Of a stretch of DNA of 64,000 nucleotides, positions 11,801 to 26,800 are shown in pieces. The notes under the pieces were generated by a model. It did not search any database. It was given only the letters and a program-made list of their open reading frames with translations, and was not told where the DNA came from. Location of the stretch: assembly GCA_034096865.1 (NCBI GenBank), contig JAWQFJ010016910.1, positions 61,001-125,000 of the forward strand, read 5' to 3'. Each line of letters begins with the position of its first letter. Within the stretch, counting starts at the first letter, position 1. A program made the translations under genes and the position numbers. The stretch comes from Theodoxus fluviatilis (Eukaryota > Mollusca > Gastropoda > Cycloneritida > Neritidae).

Positions 11801-14800
11801 GACTTAGTTGCAGGATTATCAGCTTCCTGTGTACATGCTTACTACTACAAAGTAGTTCACACAGAAAACTTAGTTGCAGGATTATCAGCTTCCTGTGTAC
11901 AGGCTTACTACTACAAATAAGTATCAGCTTCAGGCAACAACTGTAAGCATCATGTCAATTAGTATAACTCATTTAAAATAAAAACAAGAAGGGCAAAGCC
12001 CATACGACTCACATGCTTGACCTTGACCTTTATATGACCTTGACCTTCAGCTGACCAAGGTCAAGGTCAAACAACTAAACCTACCAATGACATCATACAC
12101 TAAGAAATGCTTTACACATTTTTCCTGCCAAAATACACGTGACCTTGACCCAAGGTCAAGGTCATCCAAGGTCATGCAACACAAAGCTGTTAATTCAAGA
12201 CATAGGAAGCACAATGGTGCTTATTGGCACTTTCTACCAAGAGATATGGTCACTTTTAGTGGTTCACTACCCCATTTTGGTCACATTTCATAAGGGTCAA
12301 AGTGACCTTAACCTTGATGATATGTGACCAAATGTGTCTCATGATGAAGGTATAACATGTTCCCCACATAATTATTAATTTTGAAAGTTATCTTCCATAG
12401 TTCAGGGTCAAGGTCACTTCAAAATATGTATACAATCCAACTTTGAAGAGCTCCTGTGACCTTGACCTTGAAGCAAGGTCAACCAAACTGGTATCAAAAG
12501 ATAAATCTTGCTTTGACCTATATACCATATATAGGTCAGGTATCCAATCTCAAAAACTTAAGAGAAAATTGAGAAAATGTGAAAAATGACTTTTTTAGAC
12601 AACATTTATGGCCCCTGCGACCTTGACCTTGAAGCAAGGACAAGTCACTATGTATGTTTTTTGACGCCTTGTCATCATACACCATCATGCCACATTTGGT
12701 ATTGATAGACTTAATAGTCTCCGAGAAAAATCCAACGTTAAAGTTTTCAGACGCCCGGACGGACGAAACGGGTGAGTACATAGACTCACTTTTGCTTCAC
12801 ATGTGAGTCAATAAAAAACCAAAACCAGATGGAAGCAGATTTACACCTTTTCATTCTCTTGTGAAATTCATCAGAGGACTGGGGGGTAAGAACTCACCCA
12901 TTGCTTCTCCTTCTGTGATGCAAGAGGTGGATAACCAGATATATAGTGACAACTTGAACCTTTCTAGTGATCAACGGCCCAAAGCCAACAATGGCTTAGA
13001 GGCCTTGAAACTTTTATCACTGCCATCCTCTGAGAAGTAATACACTCACTCTGCACGAAGTGATCTTTAATAGCTACAAGACTGCAACGAGATGAGGATG
13101 AGGAATGCTTACTTGGTGTTTCTTGGAGTACAGCTCTTTCAAGATGTTGGCACAGTACTTGATCTGTTCCGACATCTTTCCAGTCTTCTTGGGCTTGGAT
13201 GGCTGTTGGCTCTGGAAAGAGAACAGTCAATGTCTGACTCAAGTGCTAGGGACGTGGTTCTTGCTTCAAAAATGATGGGCATTCACAGAAACAATTTACT
13301 TTATATACACCGTTTCTTCATTACAGAGTTTATTACATCAGATAGATATATTTATACATACATACAAGCATACATACATATTACACGCACACACTTTTGA
13401 ATTAACATATTTGGCAGTTACTCATCACCAAGTAGTTTGTTGGTCATTCAAACAGCACAGAATGACAAATAAGAAAACAGCAATGGAAAAAACAAGACAA
13501 AATCATGGAAGTAGAGCGAAAGACATCCAGGTTAAGTCAATAGTACTACACATGCAGGCTACCATGCAGAGTGAAATAGAAAGACAAAAAGCAGTCAACA
13601 GAAGAGCCCCTTCCCCCATGCCCAGGTTAATGTCACACCAACAACGAGGATCAGCTTTTCAGAATCTAGCCTTTCCAGGGAGATGGAGGGCAGGAGAGGT
13701 TCATCCAATAGAGCACAGGATTCTCAAATCTGCCTTTATGCAAATTTCAAATCCACCCTCTTCCTGTTCCCTTCACTCTGCCAAACCAGCCACCAAGGCC
13801 TGTAGTCAAATCAAGGAGCAATCTAAGCTCATTGACGGCTCCAACCAGTGGAGAGGGGATTTGGGTGGAACATTTCACTCTCAATTCCTGACTAAGCCAA
13901 AAGCCCAGGCAATTCTGTTCTTTGCACTCCAGGTCTCTTCAAGGCAGGTGCCAAGGCAAGTTACAGGAAATGTCATCATGTACAACTAGCCAATAGTTAA
14001 GACTCAATCAACATTCAGCTATGATTATTGACAACCAAGTTGTAAAATGTATGAACCTCACATAGAAATGAGCTTAAATTAACATGTCTGGAGACACTTA
14101 TATTGCATAACATTGTTATTTATGTTGCAATGTAAATAAGTTTGCAACAAATTATATGCCATTTTATAAATATAAACTCATTTTTCTTTGACATTTGCCA
14201 TCTGAAATTTGGACACTGCCTTTGTAATGTGCAATGCAACAGACCCTACCACTATGGATTATTTACCTCAACTCTTTCTGAACAGTTATTTTTAGGCTTT
14301 TGCGTCAGTGGGACTTTCTCAAAAAGTGCTTTTAATGCTCAATTTTGTCATCAACAGAGAATGATGCATTCCGAAATTATTAATGACAGCATGCACAAAC
14401 ATGTCCAAACCAACAATAGTGCAAAAAAGATGTGCAAATGAACATTTATCACTTTAGACTCTGTCCTTATTTTGACCGAGAGACAAGTTAACCTTCCAGG
14501 AATTCAGCAGGAAGTCACCGTATCTGACTAGATGTTTGCAACAAGCCGGTCAGTCTTCCTTCCTAGAGCTGGCAGATGCCGAGATGGTGCTTGCTACAGT
14601 GCACTTCAAGGTTGTCATGATGCAAGTGTACAGCCAGTAAAATCGGTTATCAGGAGAGTTGGCTTTTTAGGGACTCAACCAAATGCCCAAGAACAAAGAG
14701 GCTTTTTTGCCTCTTCCGTCCCAGCAGTGGACAAAGTGATTACCAAGAACAAGTAGAGTTGTTGACACCAAAATTGATGCAACTCTCTTTTTCTTTCAAG

Positions 14801-17800
14801 AATACATGCTTTAGCATTATGTTGCAACTCTTTTTCTTTCAAGAATACATGCTTTAGCATTATGTTGCAACTCTTTTTCTTTCAAGAATACATGCTTTAG
14901 CATTATGTTGCAACTCTTTTTCTTTCAAGAATACATGCTTTAGCATTATGTTGCAACTCTTTTTCTTTCAAGAATACATGCTTTAGCATTATGTTGCAAC
15001 TCTTTTTCTTTCAAGAATACATGCTTTAGCATTATGTTATTCCTTATGTTCTGAGCAGCCAGCCTAGATGCAGATTTTTCCATTTGAGTTCAAGAAGCAT
15101 GTAGGTGTAGTTTCCTGGGGCTGAATATAAATGGTTTGGTGACAAGTTTTTTGCTACATGTGGGTTGTGTTCAATCTGCCAAGGTACATCAACGCACAAC
15201 TGGAACTGAATAATCCAACCGCTGTAAGTCCAAATGTCCCCAATTCCCTCTTTGGCTCCACTCCTGGCCGAGCTGTTGGAGCAAGCCCAAATACAGGGTT
15301 CGTACAGGTTTTTAGATACAAAATTCCATGACTTTTCCATGACTTTCCATGACCTTCAACAAATTTTCCATGACCTAGCGTACTGTGATACATGACAATT
15401 TTAAAGAGAAAAGTGTATGGCGCACGACCAAACTCACGCACAATACACCCGTTGTAAAAAAAATTATAATTCTTGTTATTATTTTTACAGCAGATTGATT
15501 CAAAAACTGACAAATGCAGAAAATTTTCAAACAAGTACTCCTTAAAATGATGATACTTTTGTCCCAAATTGTCTGGTGCTTCAACGATTAACGCACGCTG
15601 AATGTGGTAATCGAGCACAAACAGGTGGAAAATTTCCGCCTATTTTCTCCTTTCAAGCGCACAATCCGGGCGCTAGACAAAAAGTAGATTCATCGTACAT
15701 TAACATCGAATATAGCGTTGGAAGGGGGAAATCTTGTAGAATCCGAGGGTGTCTGTACGAAAGCGGGAGTGAGCAAATTTTAACAAAATGTCCGATGACG
15801 TTCGAACTTTCATCCATAACTCGTCTTTCGATTTTCACCGGAAGTTCAAACATACACCGAACGAAAGAGCAATCTTTCCTCTAATGAGTAGTAAAGTTTC
15901 AACTTGATCAAATGAGAAACTTCGACGGACGAGTGTTTAGAAGAGACCAACCCGAGTCGCGAAATGCAAACTCCGTCGAGCCACCGCGAGTCGGTAGTGG
16001 CGGAGGGTGTTTTTTTTTACGTAATCGGCTTGTATGTTCTCAGCGGAAATAAGACGGATTAACACAAAACTACACGACACATGTTCTTGAAACCTTCTGC
16101 TTCATAAACAACTTTCATTCTTGTTTTTATTCACAATATTTTGTGGATTGTCCACAATTAGCCATGAAAGTGAAGTGGTATTGCGGAGTGCATTTTGGCT
16201 AGTACTGTAGTAGCGCAAAGATTTGATACAAATTACCATGGAATCCTACCACTAGTTTTAACAAATTAGACAACTCAGAAAGACTTTCATCTTTCATGTA
16301 ACATTGGTATTTTGTGTTATTGATATGTGCGAATCCTAGAAAAAGTGGATTCTATCGAACCGACGGCCACTTCCGGTCTGATGAAATTTCTTCGAACATC
16401 GCGTGCGGCGTCTATTTAGCACTCGCTGAAGGTCCCGAGTTCTACAATACTTTTTCCAATATGTGCAAAATATTGCAAAAAATATCTTCCTATCTGATTG
16501 TTCTAGCATAAACTTAAACAAGAAGGGCAAAGCCCATACGACTCACATGCTTGACCTTGACCTTTATATGACCTTGACCTTCAGGTGACCTTCAAGGTCA
16601 AGGTCAAACAACTAAACCTACCAATGACATCATACACTAAGAAATGCTTTACACATTTTTCCTACCAAAATACATGTGACCTTGACCCAAGGTCAAGGTC
16701 ATCCAAGGTCATGCAACACAAAGCTGTTAATTCAAGACATAGGAAGCACAATGGTGCTTATTGGCACTTTCTACCATGAGATATGGTCACTTTTAGTGGT
16801 TCACTACCCCATTTTGGTCACATTTCATAAGGGTCAAAGTGACCTTGACCTTGATGATATGTGACCAAATGTGTCTCATGATGAAAGTATAACATGTGCC
16901 CCACATAATTATTAAGTTTGAAACAGTTATCTTCCATAGTTCAGGGTCAAGGTCACTTCAAAATAGGTATACAATCCAACTTTGAAGAGCTCCTGTGACC
17001 TTGACCTTGAAGCAAGGTCAACCAAACTGGTATCAAAAGATAGGGCTTGCTTTGACCTATATACCACTTGTAGCTAAGGTCGCCATTCTCAATAACGTGG
17101 GAGAAAATTGGGAAAATGTGAAAAATGACTGTTTTTGAGACCACATTTATGGCTCCTGTGACCTTGACCTTGAAGCAAGGTCAAGTCACTATGTATTTTT
17201 TTTTGAGGCCTTGTCATCATACACCATCATGCCACATTTGGTGCTGATAGACTTAATAGTCTCCGAGAAAAATCCAACGTTTAAGTTTTTTACGGACGCC
17301 CGGACGCCCGGACGGACGCCCGGACGGACGCCCGGACGACACGGCTCAGTACATAGACTCACTTTTGCTTCGCATGTGATTCAACAAAAACCTCAATAAA
17401 CTAACCAATTTCAGCTGATTTGTCCGTCAAAATCGCATCTGCGCCGTCACGCACTTACTCGCAATGAATCATTGTGTGATTTTGACGGTCATGCTATTTA
17501 CCAAAATGGCGCTAATGTCTTCGAAATGGCTTAGAAATGAGCATATATATCGTTATCCCCTTCTTGAATATGATATATTTAAGCTATACTTATTAAACCA
17601 GAACTATATTTGACCAAATTACGTTAGAAACAGCAACATTTTGAAACAGACATGCGGTCGCCATTTCGATCCAGCGCCAAATGGTAAATAGCAAAATCGG
17701 ACATGGAAATCCAGCTGTTTCTTCTGAAGTTCAGCATTCAGGGACTCATCAAAGAGCAGCACCAGAGAATCAGAAGACCGGGCCTTTGCCTTGAGCATGT

Positions 17801-20800
17801 CTAAGAAATGTGGCCCCAGACCAAAAGTTATCAAGTACCGGGCTTTGCTTTCACTCAAGGCAAACTTGGAGGCGATGACACTGTCGGGAAACATGCGACG
17901 GAACAGCTCGTTCATTCCTTTGGTACTGGAGAATGAGAAGTGGGAGATGACCATTTTCAAAGTCCACAAAATTTCTGCTTTCAGTGTGTCCTCTGTTGTC
18001 AAGAAAGTGTCAATCCCAGTAGATCTACTGCCACTGCCAGTGGGTGCAGGCCTAGTTTCGACCGGCGTAGCAGCGCCAGCTGGAACCACCACCTTTGAAG
18101 CACTCTCTGTCTCAGCATTATTTGCAGTTTGAACAAAATCTGATATTCGTGTTTGACGTTTGCTCTTTTCTTCTTGGTGTTTTTTAGCACGCGCCTGGTG
18201 CGCGACACCTTTCATGTGGCTTTTCAACGCTGCCGCTTCCATGTTGGATACAGCAAAGTCTTTTTCACAAAATCGGCACTTTGCCATCCCATCCACTCTC
18301 GCTCGCATGACCCACTCACGGTATTCAGGGTTTCCTGTCCAAGAGTCTTGAAAGCGACACTTTCGAGGCATGATGATAATCTGATTCTCAAAGAAACACT
18401 GCACCACAAACAATACAAGCTCTTTTCACTCTGTCCTCGCTTGAACCAACTGACCGGACCGGCGTGGAAATGAAACGAGGTCACCTAGCCAAAGAACCAA
18501 TCAGGAAGCAGAAGGCACACGAGCCTTCAGAATTAACCAATGGGATTCAAGGGCACGTTTTCCTGACGTGCTCAGCGTTTAAAATTAGATTGAGAGTATC
18601 GCGCGAAGCACAGCCTAGAAAACGTATTTTTTTCTTTCTTAAATTCCATGACTTTCCATGACCTAAGTTGAAATTCCATGACTTTCCAGGCCTGGAAAAT
18701 GAAAAATCAAATTCCATGACTTTCCAGGTTTTCCATGACCTGTACGAACCCTGCAAATAGCTCGGCAGCCAGGGGCTCCGGCTGAAGGCAACGTCCAGCA
18801 GCTGTGGCTGCACGTTACATTGGAATCATAACACACACTACAGAGTGGTGCATGGTGCCCAGATCATGAGGGTTGCCTGCTTTTTTGGCATGCCTAGTTG
18901 ACATTAGAAGCCAGCGAGTGTTGGGAGTGATAGGCCGTCTAGCGGTGCCAAAGGCGGAGAGGGGACAAACCCAAAGTCACTGGACTAACCATGCAAGGCT
19001 CCAACTGCGTGCTTCATGCACATCCATGAGAGAGAGGACAGCAAGAGCAAGAGACGGAGCAAGAAATAAGGAAAAAATGAACCCTACGTCTGAGACAACC
19101 TCTTCAGGAAGGTCGCGTTTCGGCTTTTTGATTTGGCGCACGCTCTCTCGTCGCGCAGGGGGCATCTTGCCACTGGGCTTCATGACCAGAGGCTGTGGGG
19201 GAGCATCCGTGAAGTCAAAGACAGAGGTGGAAGAAGGAGCGGTGTAGCCAATGGGTGTTGTGGTGTCGGCTTTCCTCTTCACACCCTTCTTTGTCTGCAA
19301 GTAAACCGCACACATGCAATTCAATACACTGCTCTTTTCGTGAAAATGTAGGATGCTTCACACAGGCCACTTTAAACAGAGTTACATGAAGTAGAGCTGT
19401 ATCTTATTCACATACAAGCAAGCGCAACTTGCACACATGCAGTGCCAAGTGCACACACCATGCTTTGTCACGGAGGGAAGGTGGGCCACTACAAGTCACA
19501 CTGGGCATCCCTACATTCCCTACATTTATTCTCAAACATGCATCCAAACACTAGCAAGACTGATAATAAAAGATGATGAATGGAGTTTTACACCCTATCA
19601 GCCTTTGTAGGCTATGGAAGGCATTGAGCATAAAATCACTGGAGCTTGTTACAGTAAGAAAAATTTGTGATATCCTTATTTAGATTTACAGGGGGCAGGA
19701 CATCACCAGGCTCAACAGGACAATGCCTACCTATGGGACAGCCATTGGGCTTTCCAAAGACAATGCCTATGGGACAGCCATTGGGCTTTCCAAAGACAAT
19801 GCCTATGGGACAGCCATTGAGCTTTCCAAAGACAATGCCTATGGGACAGCCATTGGGCTTTCCAAAGACAATGCCTATGGGACAGCCATTGAGCTTTCCA
19901 AAGACAATGCCTATGGGACAGCCATTGGGCTTTCCAAAGACCATGCCTGGATGCTGGATAGCCATGTCATTATCAGTGGTCCAGGAAACCCTTTTATTGC
20001 ACAACTCATTAGAGAGCTACAGCTACTTGGCTCAATAAGGACAATGCTATGCGTTTCACAGCTCTGTATGAACAATGGCCCTGTATCTCACAGCTACCAG
20101 GCTCTGTATGAACAATGGCCGTGTATCTCACAGCTACCAGGCTCTGTATGAACAATGGCCCTGTATCTCACAGCTACTTGGCTCTATATGAACAATGCCT
20201 ATGCATCTCACAGCATGAATCAGATATATGACTGTCAGTGGACAAGTCAATGAGTCAGATTCCTATGTCAGGAAGCTATGGTAATGTCAGTGGATAACAA
20301 CATTCCATCAGACAGTTACATAGTAGTCAATGGGTTATACCTAGGCATCATACAGCTATAAAGCTTAGAGTCATTTCAGAGAAAAATTAACTTGTTCAAC
20401 TTGGTAACCCATCACAAATATAATTTGGGAACATTAACAAATTCTGTAGGAAGCATGATGTAACAACAACATTTATGAGGATACCTACTGAGAAATGCTA
20501 GGTATTCAACCAGATCGACACACACACACACATTATACTTCAAAACATCAATACTACTATTACTAGGGAACCCTGCAGCAAACTTGGTAGGATGAAACTC
20601 AAGATAAAGACTCCACATTTGCTATTAAATTTGTTCAACTCATAAGACAACCACACAAACCCCCTTGAGAGGTTTAGACAAAACAGACACAAGAACAAAA
20701 CCATTCCAGTGCTTACATCATCTTGCAAACTTTTCAACACAAAGCCATTGATCTCAATTTCCTCTACACATACAAACTTCCCATCATTCGTCCATCTTTA

Positions 20801-23800
20801 TCTTCCTTTGGGGGGGGTGGGGGGTGAGGAGGAGAAGATCCCTCCATAACAGCCAACTACTTTCCGTAAGATGGCTCGCACTTCTGCTCCAACACAGTTG
20901 CATCCATTCCTTCATCCAAAATTATTGCTCTTTGATACACATTGAAGACATACTGGTGATTGTGCACATTCAACGACACACACAGTCTCCACTAGACTAA
21001 TTGCACACTGTGCGCAGACACCACAGGTGTTGAGGAAGCCAGACGAAATGACGGGAAAATTCACCTTTCTGGCACCGACCTTTGTAGGCATTACATTGGG
21101 CTGAAGGCTGGACACCTGCGGTTTGTCCATGTCCATGGGCGTGAGGGCCACCACAGGGGTCATGGAGGCAGAGTGGGGGGTGGAGGCAGAGAGGGAGGCA
21201 GAGAGGGAGGCAGAAAGGGAGCTGGTCGAGGTGGAGGCAGGTGGGACTACAGAAGGAGCCGAGACAGAAGCAGATCGGAGAAGTGTGGGAGTGGAGATGG
21301 GAGGGGGGGAGATGGCGGCAGGGGTGTTGGATCCAGAGCTCTGGGAGTTCTGGGAGTTCTGAGAGGCAGAGGCAGAGGCAGAGGCAGAGGCATGGACTGC
21401 AGAGCGGTTGTTGCCATGCAGGGCTCCAAGGCGACCACCCAAGCTCTTCTTAGGGCCTGGCGTCTTCTTGGCAGGGGTGACGATCTCGACCTCCTGCAAC
21501 CACAATGCCACAGTGACACAACAGCCTGGGCTAGCCCGACAAGCCCAATACCACTCTTCTGTCCCTTGCTGTCTTTCCCAAGTCACCCATCAGCAAACCT
21601 CGGGGAGCTCCCTCTAGTATTTACCTCCCCTGACTCAGTGTTCTAGTTCAGTGGTCAGGTGATGGCCCCTGTGAGGTCACCAGATTTAGAGCAACGAGCA
21701 AGGGACATTGTGGGCGAGGTGGATGGGGAGATCTAAAGCATGATAGGACATAAATTAAATCCTGGAATGCTTTGGAGTCGCAGTACACAACACAGAGCTT
21801 GAAATCTTGCAAATACTGAACTCTCATTTTGTTCAACAACCACTAACACAACCTTGACACCAAAGTGTACATGCAAGTTACTCAAAGCAAATTGTCTACA
21901 ACCAATGTTTTGGAGGCAAGGCTGTCTGGAGCAGTGGAGAGGCCTACCTCTTCTGGTATTTGGGAGACCTTCTGCAGGAACAGCTTCTCAAGGTGCTGTG
22001 CCATCAGAGTGATGTCCTGCCGAGGAAAGCCCTCATGTCAGTGACTGCATTAGACTCATCCAACAAAAGGCAGAGAGAGCAAGAGCGAGCGAGAGAGAGA
22101 GCATGAGGAGAGAGTGAGCGAGTGAGAAACTTGCATAATTCCAAATAGACAAGCAAATGTGTTGTCAACACTCATTAATGTTTTCCAGTTACAACTCGAC
22201 AAACTACTCTTCAGAATAAAGAAAACACTCTTCAGAATAAAGAAAACACATTCTAACCTTTACCTGGGAGAACGTGACTGGGCCAGCCTACTAATGGCAA
22301 CATGATATTAGTTTTGAGGGGGAAGGTCATGAAATGACCCTTACAAAATGATAAAAAATTTCAGCATTAACATTTTCTTAAAACAATGACATGAATTTGT
22401 TCGTTGTTCAATTGTGATTACTTCTGGTTGTTTTTTTGCTACATTTTGATGAATGATTACATGAGCATGTGCAAATGGGAAGGGTAGGCGTCTCGCCTTT
22501 GAAATATAGCTTTTATGTGTGACCACGCAGTCCCAATGATATCACCAGAGTAAGGGTAAACAAGAAGGGCAAAGCCCATACAACTCACATGCTTGACCTT
22601 GACCTTCAGGTGACCCTTAAGGTCAAGGTCAAACAACTACACTTAGCAGTGACATACACTAAGAAATGCTTTACACATTTTCCCTACAAATATACATGTG
22701 ACCTTGACCCAAGGTCAAGGTCATCCAAGGTCATGCAACACAAAGCTGTTAATTCAAGACATAGGAAGCACAATGGTGCTTATTGGCACTTTCTACCATG
22801 AGATATGGTCACTTTTAGTGGTTCACTACCCCATTTTGGACACATTTCATAAGGGTCAAAGTGACCTTGACCTTGATGATATTGACCAAATGTGCCTCAT
22901 GATGAAAGTATAACATGTGCCCCACATAATTATTAAGTTTGAAACAGTTATCTTCCATAGTTCAGGGTCAAGGTCACTTCAAAATATGTATACAATCCAA
23001 CTTTGAAGAGCTCCTGTGACCTTGACCTTGAAGCAAGGTCAACCAAACTGGTATCAAAATATAGGTATTACTTTGCTCTATATACCATATATAGGTCAGG
23101 TATCCAATCTAAAAAACTTCAGAGAAAATTGATAAAATGTGAAAAATGACTGTTTTTTAGACAACATTTATGGCTCCTGCGACCTTGACCTTGAAGCAAG
23201 GTCAAGTCACTATGTATGTTTTTTGAGGCCTTGTCATCATACACCATCATGCCAAATTGGGTGTTGATAGACTTGTCTCCGAGAAAAATCCAACGTTAAA
23301 GTTTTAAACGGACGCCCGGACGGACGAAAAGGGTGAGTACATAGACTCACTTTTGGTTCGCATGTGAGTCAAAAATGACAGCACAAAGCTAACTGACAGA
23401 ACTGAAAACAAAGTAACAGGAAAAGATACGGGTGTTGAGACAGAAAGCAAACGAGCTTTAAAATTACCACCTATGCATAAAATGTGGTTCTGATCATGCA
23501 GTCCAGACTTACATCACCAGCCTTGTTGTAGACGTAGCAGTTGGTAAACATGGTGTTGAAGTCTTGGAGGCACTCTTTGCCGCTGGTGTAGTAGTTAGTA
23601 TCCAGTCTCCTCTTGATGGTGCCAAGGTCCATTGGCGTCTTGATGATTTTGTGGTAGTCCTACAATGCAAGATGTGCATCCATGAGTGAGGCTTGCTTGT
23701 CAGTGACAGAGACAAACTCGTGCTAAAATTTCCCCCTCAATTCCACACTCCACCACCCATTGCAACCTTATTTAAGGGGAGACCTGGCAGTGGAAATTGA

Positions 23801-26800
23801 TAATTTGGGTTTACTTTGGCGATTTTGAAAACTTGCCGATTTTGCACTCTGTGACCTCTCTAGATATGGACCCGATATTGCTTTAGTGTGAAAACGAACT
23901 CTTTATGGGTTAAATTCAGCAATAAAACATATCACCCACCTACCAAACGAGTCTTCCTGTGCAATATTTCGTCGAAATTTGCAATGCTTGGGTCTTGGCA
24001 ACGGGCCTAAATTTTGAATGAACCCCTGGAAGTTAGGTATCACTGGAAAGCGGCACATGTCGTCTACAAATTGCAAGGGACATAACTCTTCTAGACTTCC
24101 TCTCCATAGAGCTACATGGCAGCAAAGAAGAGTTAGATTGTATGAGATCGGGTCAGCTGACGCGAATGGACAAATCGGAGAGCTGAAATCGCTACCACAA
24201 TGCAATGCGGCTTAGAGACAAAATGGATGCCACATGAGCTGTTGAGCTGTCAGTTTGATACATTTTGCCATGCCTGGACGAAAATTGCACACTGTAGGTG
24301 CTTTCAAACTCAAGAAAATTCAAACTCAAGAAAAGCAAGAAAAGAAAGGAGCAACTGTCAGCTGCACGAGCTGTGACGGGAAGAAAGGCTGATGATGTGG
24401 ATTCGACGTCAGACACACGTTCGAGCGCACTATCAGCGACTGCTACATCATCATCGTCGGAATCAGTCCCATCTACATCGGCTGCTGAACCACTGGCATC
24501 AAGTTCTGGCTACAGCACACCAGTCCCCTTTACATCTACTGATGATCTGGCACCATCCTCATCGCGATTGAAATTGGAGAGATTTCGAGAGGAGTATGAC
24601 ATGCCCAGTGCAGCCGACAGTGTGGATTCTGACAGAGATCGGTCAGCTCAATGAACTCATTTCGGATGCAGTGTGTCCAAGGTGCTTCGAGAATCATCTC
24701 TCAGTACGAGCTGGTACCCCTCTTGGATTTTCTCGGGAGATTACTTCGATTTGTGGACGATGTGGAGAGGTAAGAAAATGCTTTTCTTCACCTCGCATCG
24801 AAAAGAGGCAGGAAAAGAACGTGGGGTTTGAGGTGAACAGGTGTGCTATGCTGTATTCCCCAGAAATTGGTGGTGGGTATGCTGTTTTGCGAAAGTGTTG
24901 CAGTTTTCGGCATGCCTCGTCTCCATGGCAAAACTTTTTCCAGCATTGACAGGAGAGTCTGTGATGCTCTTGCTGCATCAGGGGAAGCCACACTGGACAT
25001 GACAGTGGACTTTGTGAAAAGGCAATACAGACTATCATTCTGGCCAACACGCAGCAGAGGAGTTCAGTGAGGAAGACAGTGAGGATGACACAGCATGGGA
25101 TGAAGATGATGGGATACCATGGATAGATGTGTCGTTCGATGGTACACGGCAGAAACGAGGATTCACATCTCACAATGGTGTGGGCGTTGTGATTGATGTC
25201 CTCACAGGGTATGCTGTAGCCTTCGAGGTGCTGTCAACATACTGCCACGTGTGCACCATGAACAAAGAAAAACTGAGGAAGATGACTGCAGCTGAGAGAT
25301 GCAGGGGTGATGCAGATTGAACATTGCTGCAAATGAGGTGACCCTGCTTCTGCTGCAGAAAGAAGATGCCAAGAGGAAGAGGAAGGCAGATAAAGCTGCA
25401 ACTCAAACTTTCCAGAACCAAAGACGTTCACACCGTGTTGAGCATCTGCATGACATTGCTGCTCAGGAGGATGAAGAGGGACCAACCTATGACCCAGGCG
25501 TGCTGGAAGACTCATAGAAGGTGACTGGGAAGCTGAAATCAGCTGTAAATTTGACTGCAAGTCTTTTTCCTGCGACATTCCAAAAACTTTGTCGGCTGAT
25601 TTCTCTGATTTTTTATTTTTAACGATGGTAGCTTCATGTAGAAATCGATAGAAAAGTGTGTTTCTGCTAGTCACTTTCAGTTTTTTTTACTTTGTAGACA
25701 GATGAGTAGTCTGTGATATTACAATGAGAATTTTATAGAAAAACTTTTGATAAATTTTGCATTTGCTGAAGATTAAAAGAATTTCAAGCCTCACACAAAC
25801 AGAAAACATAGTTAAAATTCTAGGTTGTAGTTTGTTTTTTTTAAAGAAATACAAGATGCCTTCATGTAATCTAATGAGCAACATTATAATATTAGGTTGC
25901 GGAAGACCCCCTGATAACTCACCATCAATGTGTAAAATTGCCTATTTTGGGTCTTTTTCCCATGATGATTTTTTTGTCACTAATGCACCAATTTTTGCCA
26001 AACAAATATCAAATTGAAAAACTATCTTTTATCTTTAAAATACTGTTAGTTTTGTTTGAATTGATTGAATGTGTACCTCAAGCCCATGAAAACAAAAACC
26101 CATGTGTTGCGCTGCTTGCGTCAGTTTTGACCGCAGCGCTTTGTGTCTGATTTTCGGGTACTTGTTTCGCGGCCTTGGCTTGTGTTGGACATGGGGCCTA
26201 CACACCTATATTTAGTATCAAAGTGTTCACAGAAGAATGAGGTTTTTAATGATGTAAAGTTGAGTTGTCTTCTAATTAAAAGAATGGGCGTAAAATCGAA
26301 TTTTCTACAAAACGATTTTGAAGAAAACCACTGAAACACATCCTAACTACAAGAAAAAAAATGAAGCCAAATCAGTACCCCTTTGAAAGAGGTATTAGGT
26401 TAATCTATTCATTACATATCCTTGGCAAGCGATCCATCAAAACGAAGGTACCGTCCGCGATGTTCAAATCAGTCATCGCCAGTTCATTCACTAACACTTA
26501 TAAATAATTTTAGTGGAATTTAGAACAAGTAACCCAAACAAGAAGGGCAAAGCCCATACGACTCACATGCTTGACCTTGACCTTTATATGACCTTGACCT
26601 TCAGGTGACCTTCAAGGTCAAGGTCAAACAACTAAACCTACCAATGACATCATACACAAAGAAATGCTTTACACATTTTTCCTACCAAAATACATGTGAC
26701 CTTGACCCAAGGTCAAGGTCATCCAAGGTCATGCAACACAAAGCTGTTAAGGCAAGACACTACTAGGAAGCATGAAATTTTTAGATATGTTTATTGAAAT

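Larger units (their letters stand above)
15294..18753 (-). mobile_element. hAT-like DNA transposon with 6-bp duplication, interrupted
   Basis: Inverted ends CAGGGTTCGTACAGG/CCTGTACGAACCCTG are flanked by CAAATA on both sides (15,288-15,293 and 18,754-18,759). Subterminal CCATGACTTTCCATGACC repeats lie at both ends. The CAGGG end fits hAT; a 6-bp rather than 8-bp duplication fits the clade I recall as hAT6. It carries a truncated BED-finger transposase on the minus strand and is itself interrupted by repeat copy 3 (16,518-17,382). Confidence 0.9.

Noticed and set aside
11080..11946. 288-residue open frame that could be taken for a repetitive protein
   Set aside because: It is the 69-bp minisatellite read in one frame; there is no splice, start or family support.
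13411..13989. 192-residue plus-strand frame in a BET intron
   Set aside because: No domain, no splice context, and composition like the surrounding intron.
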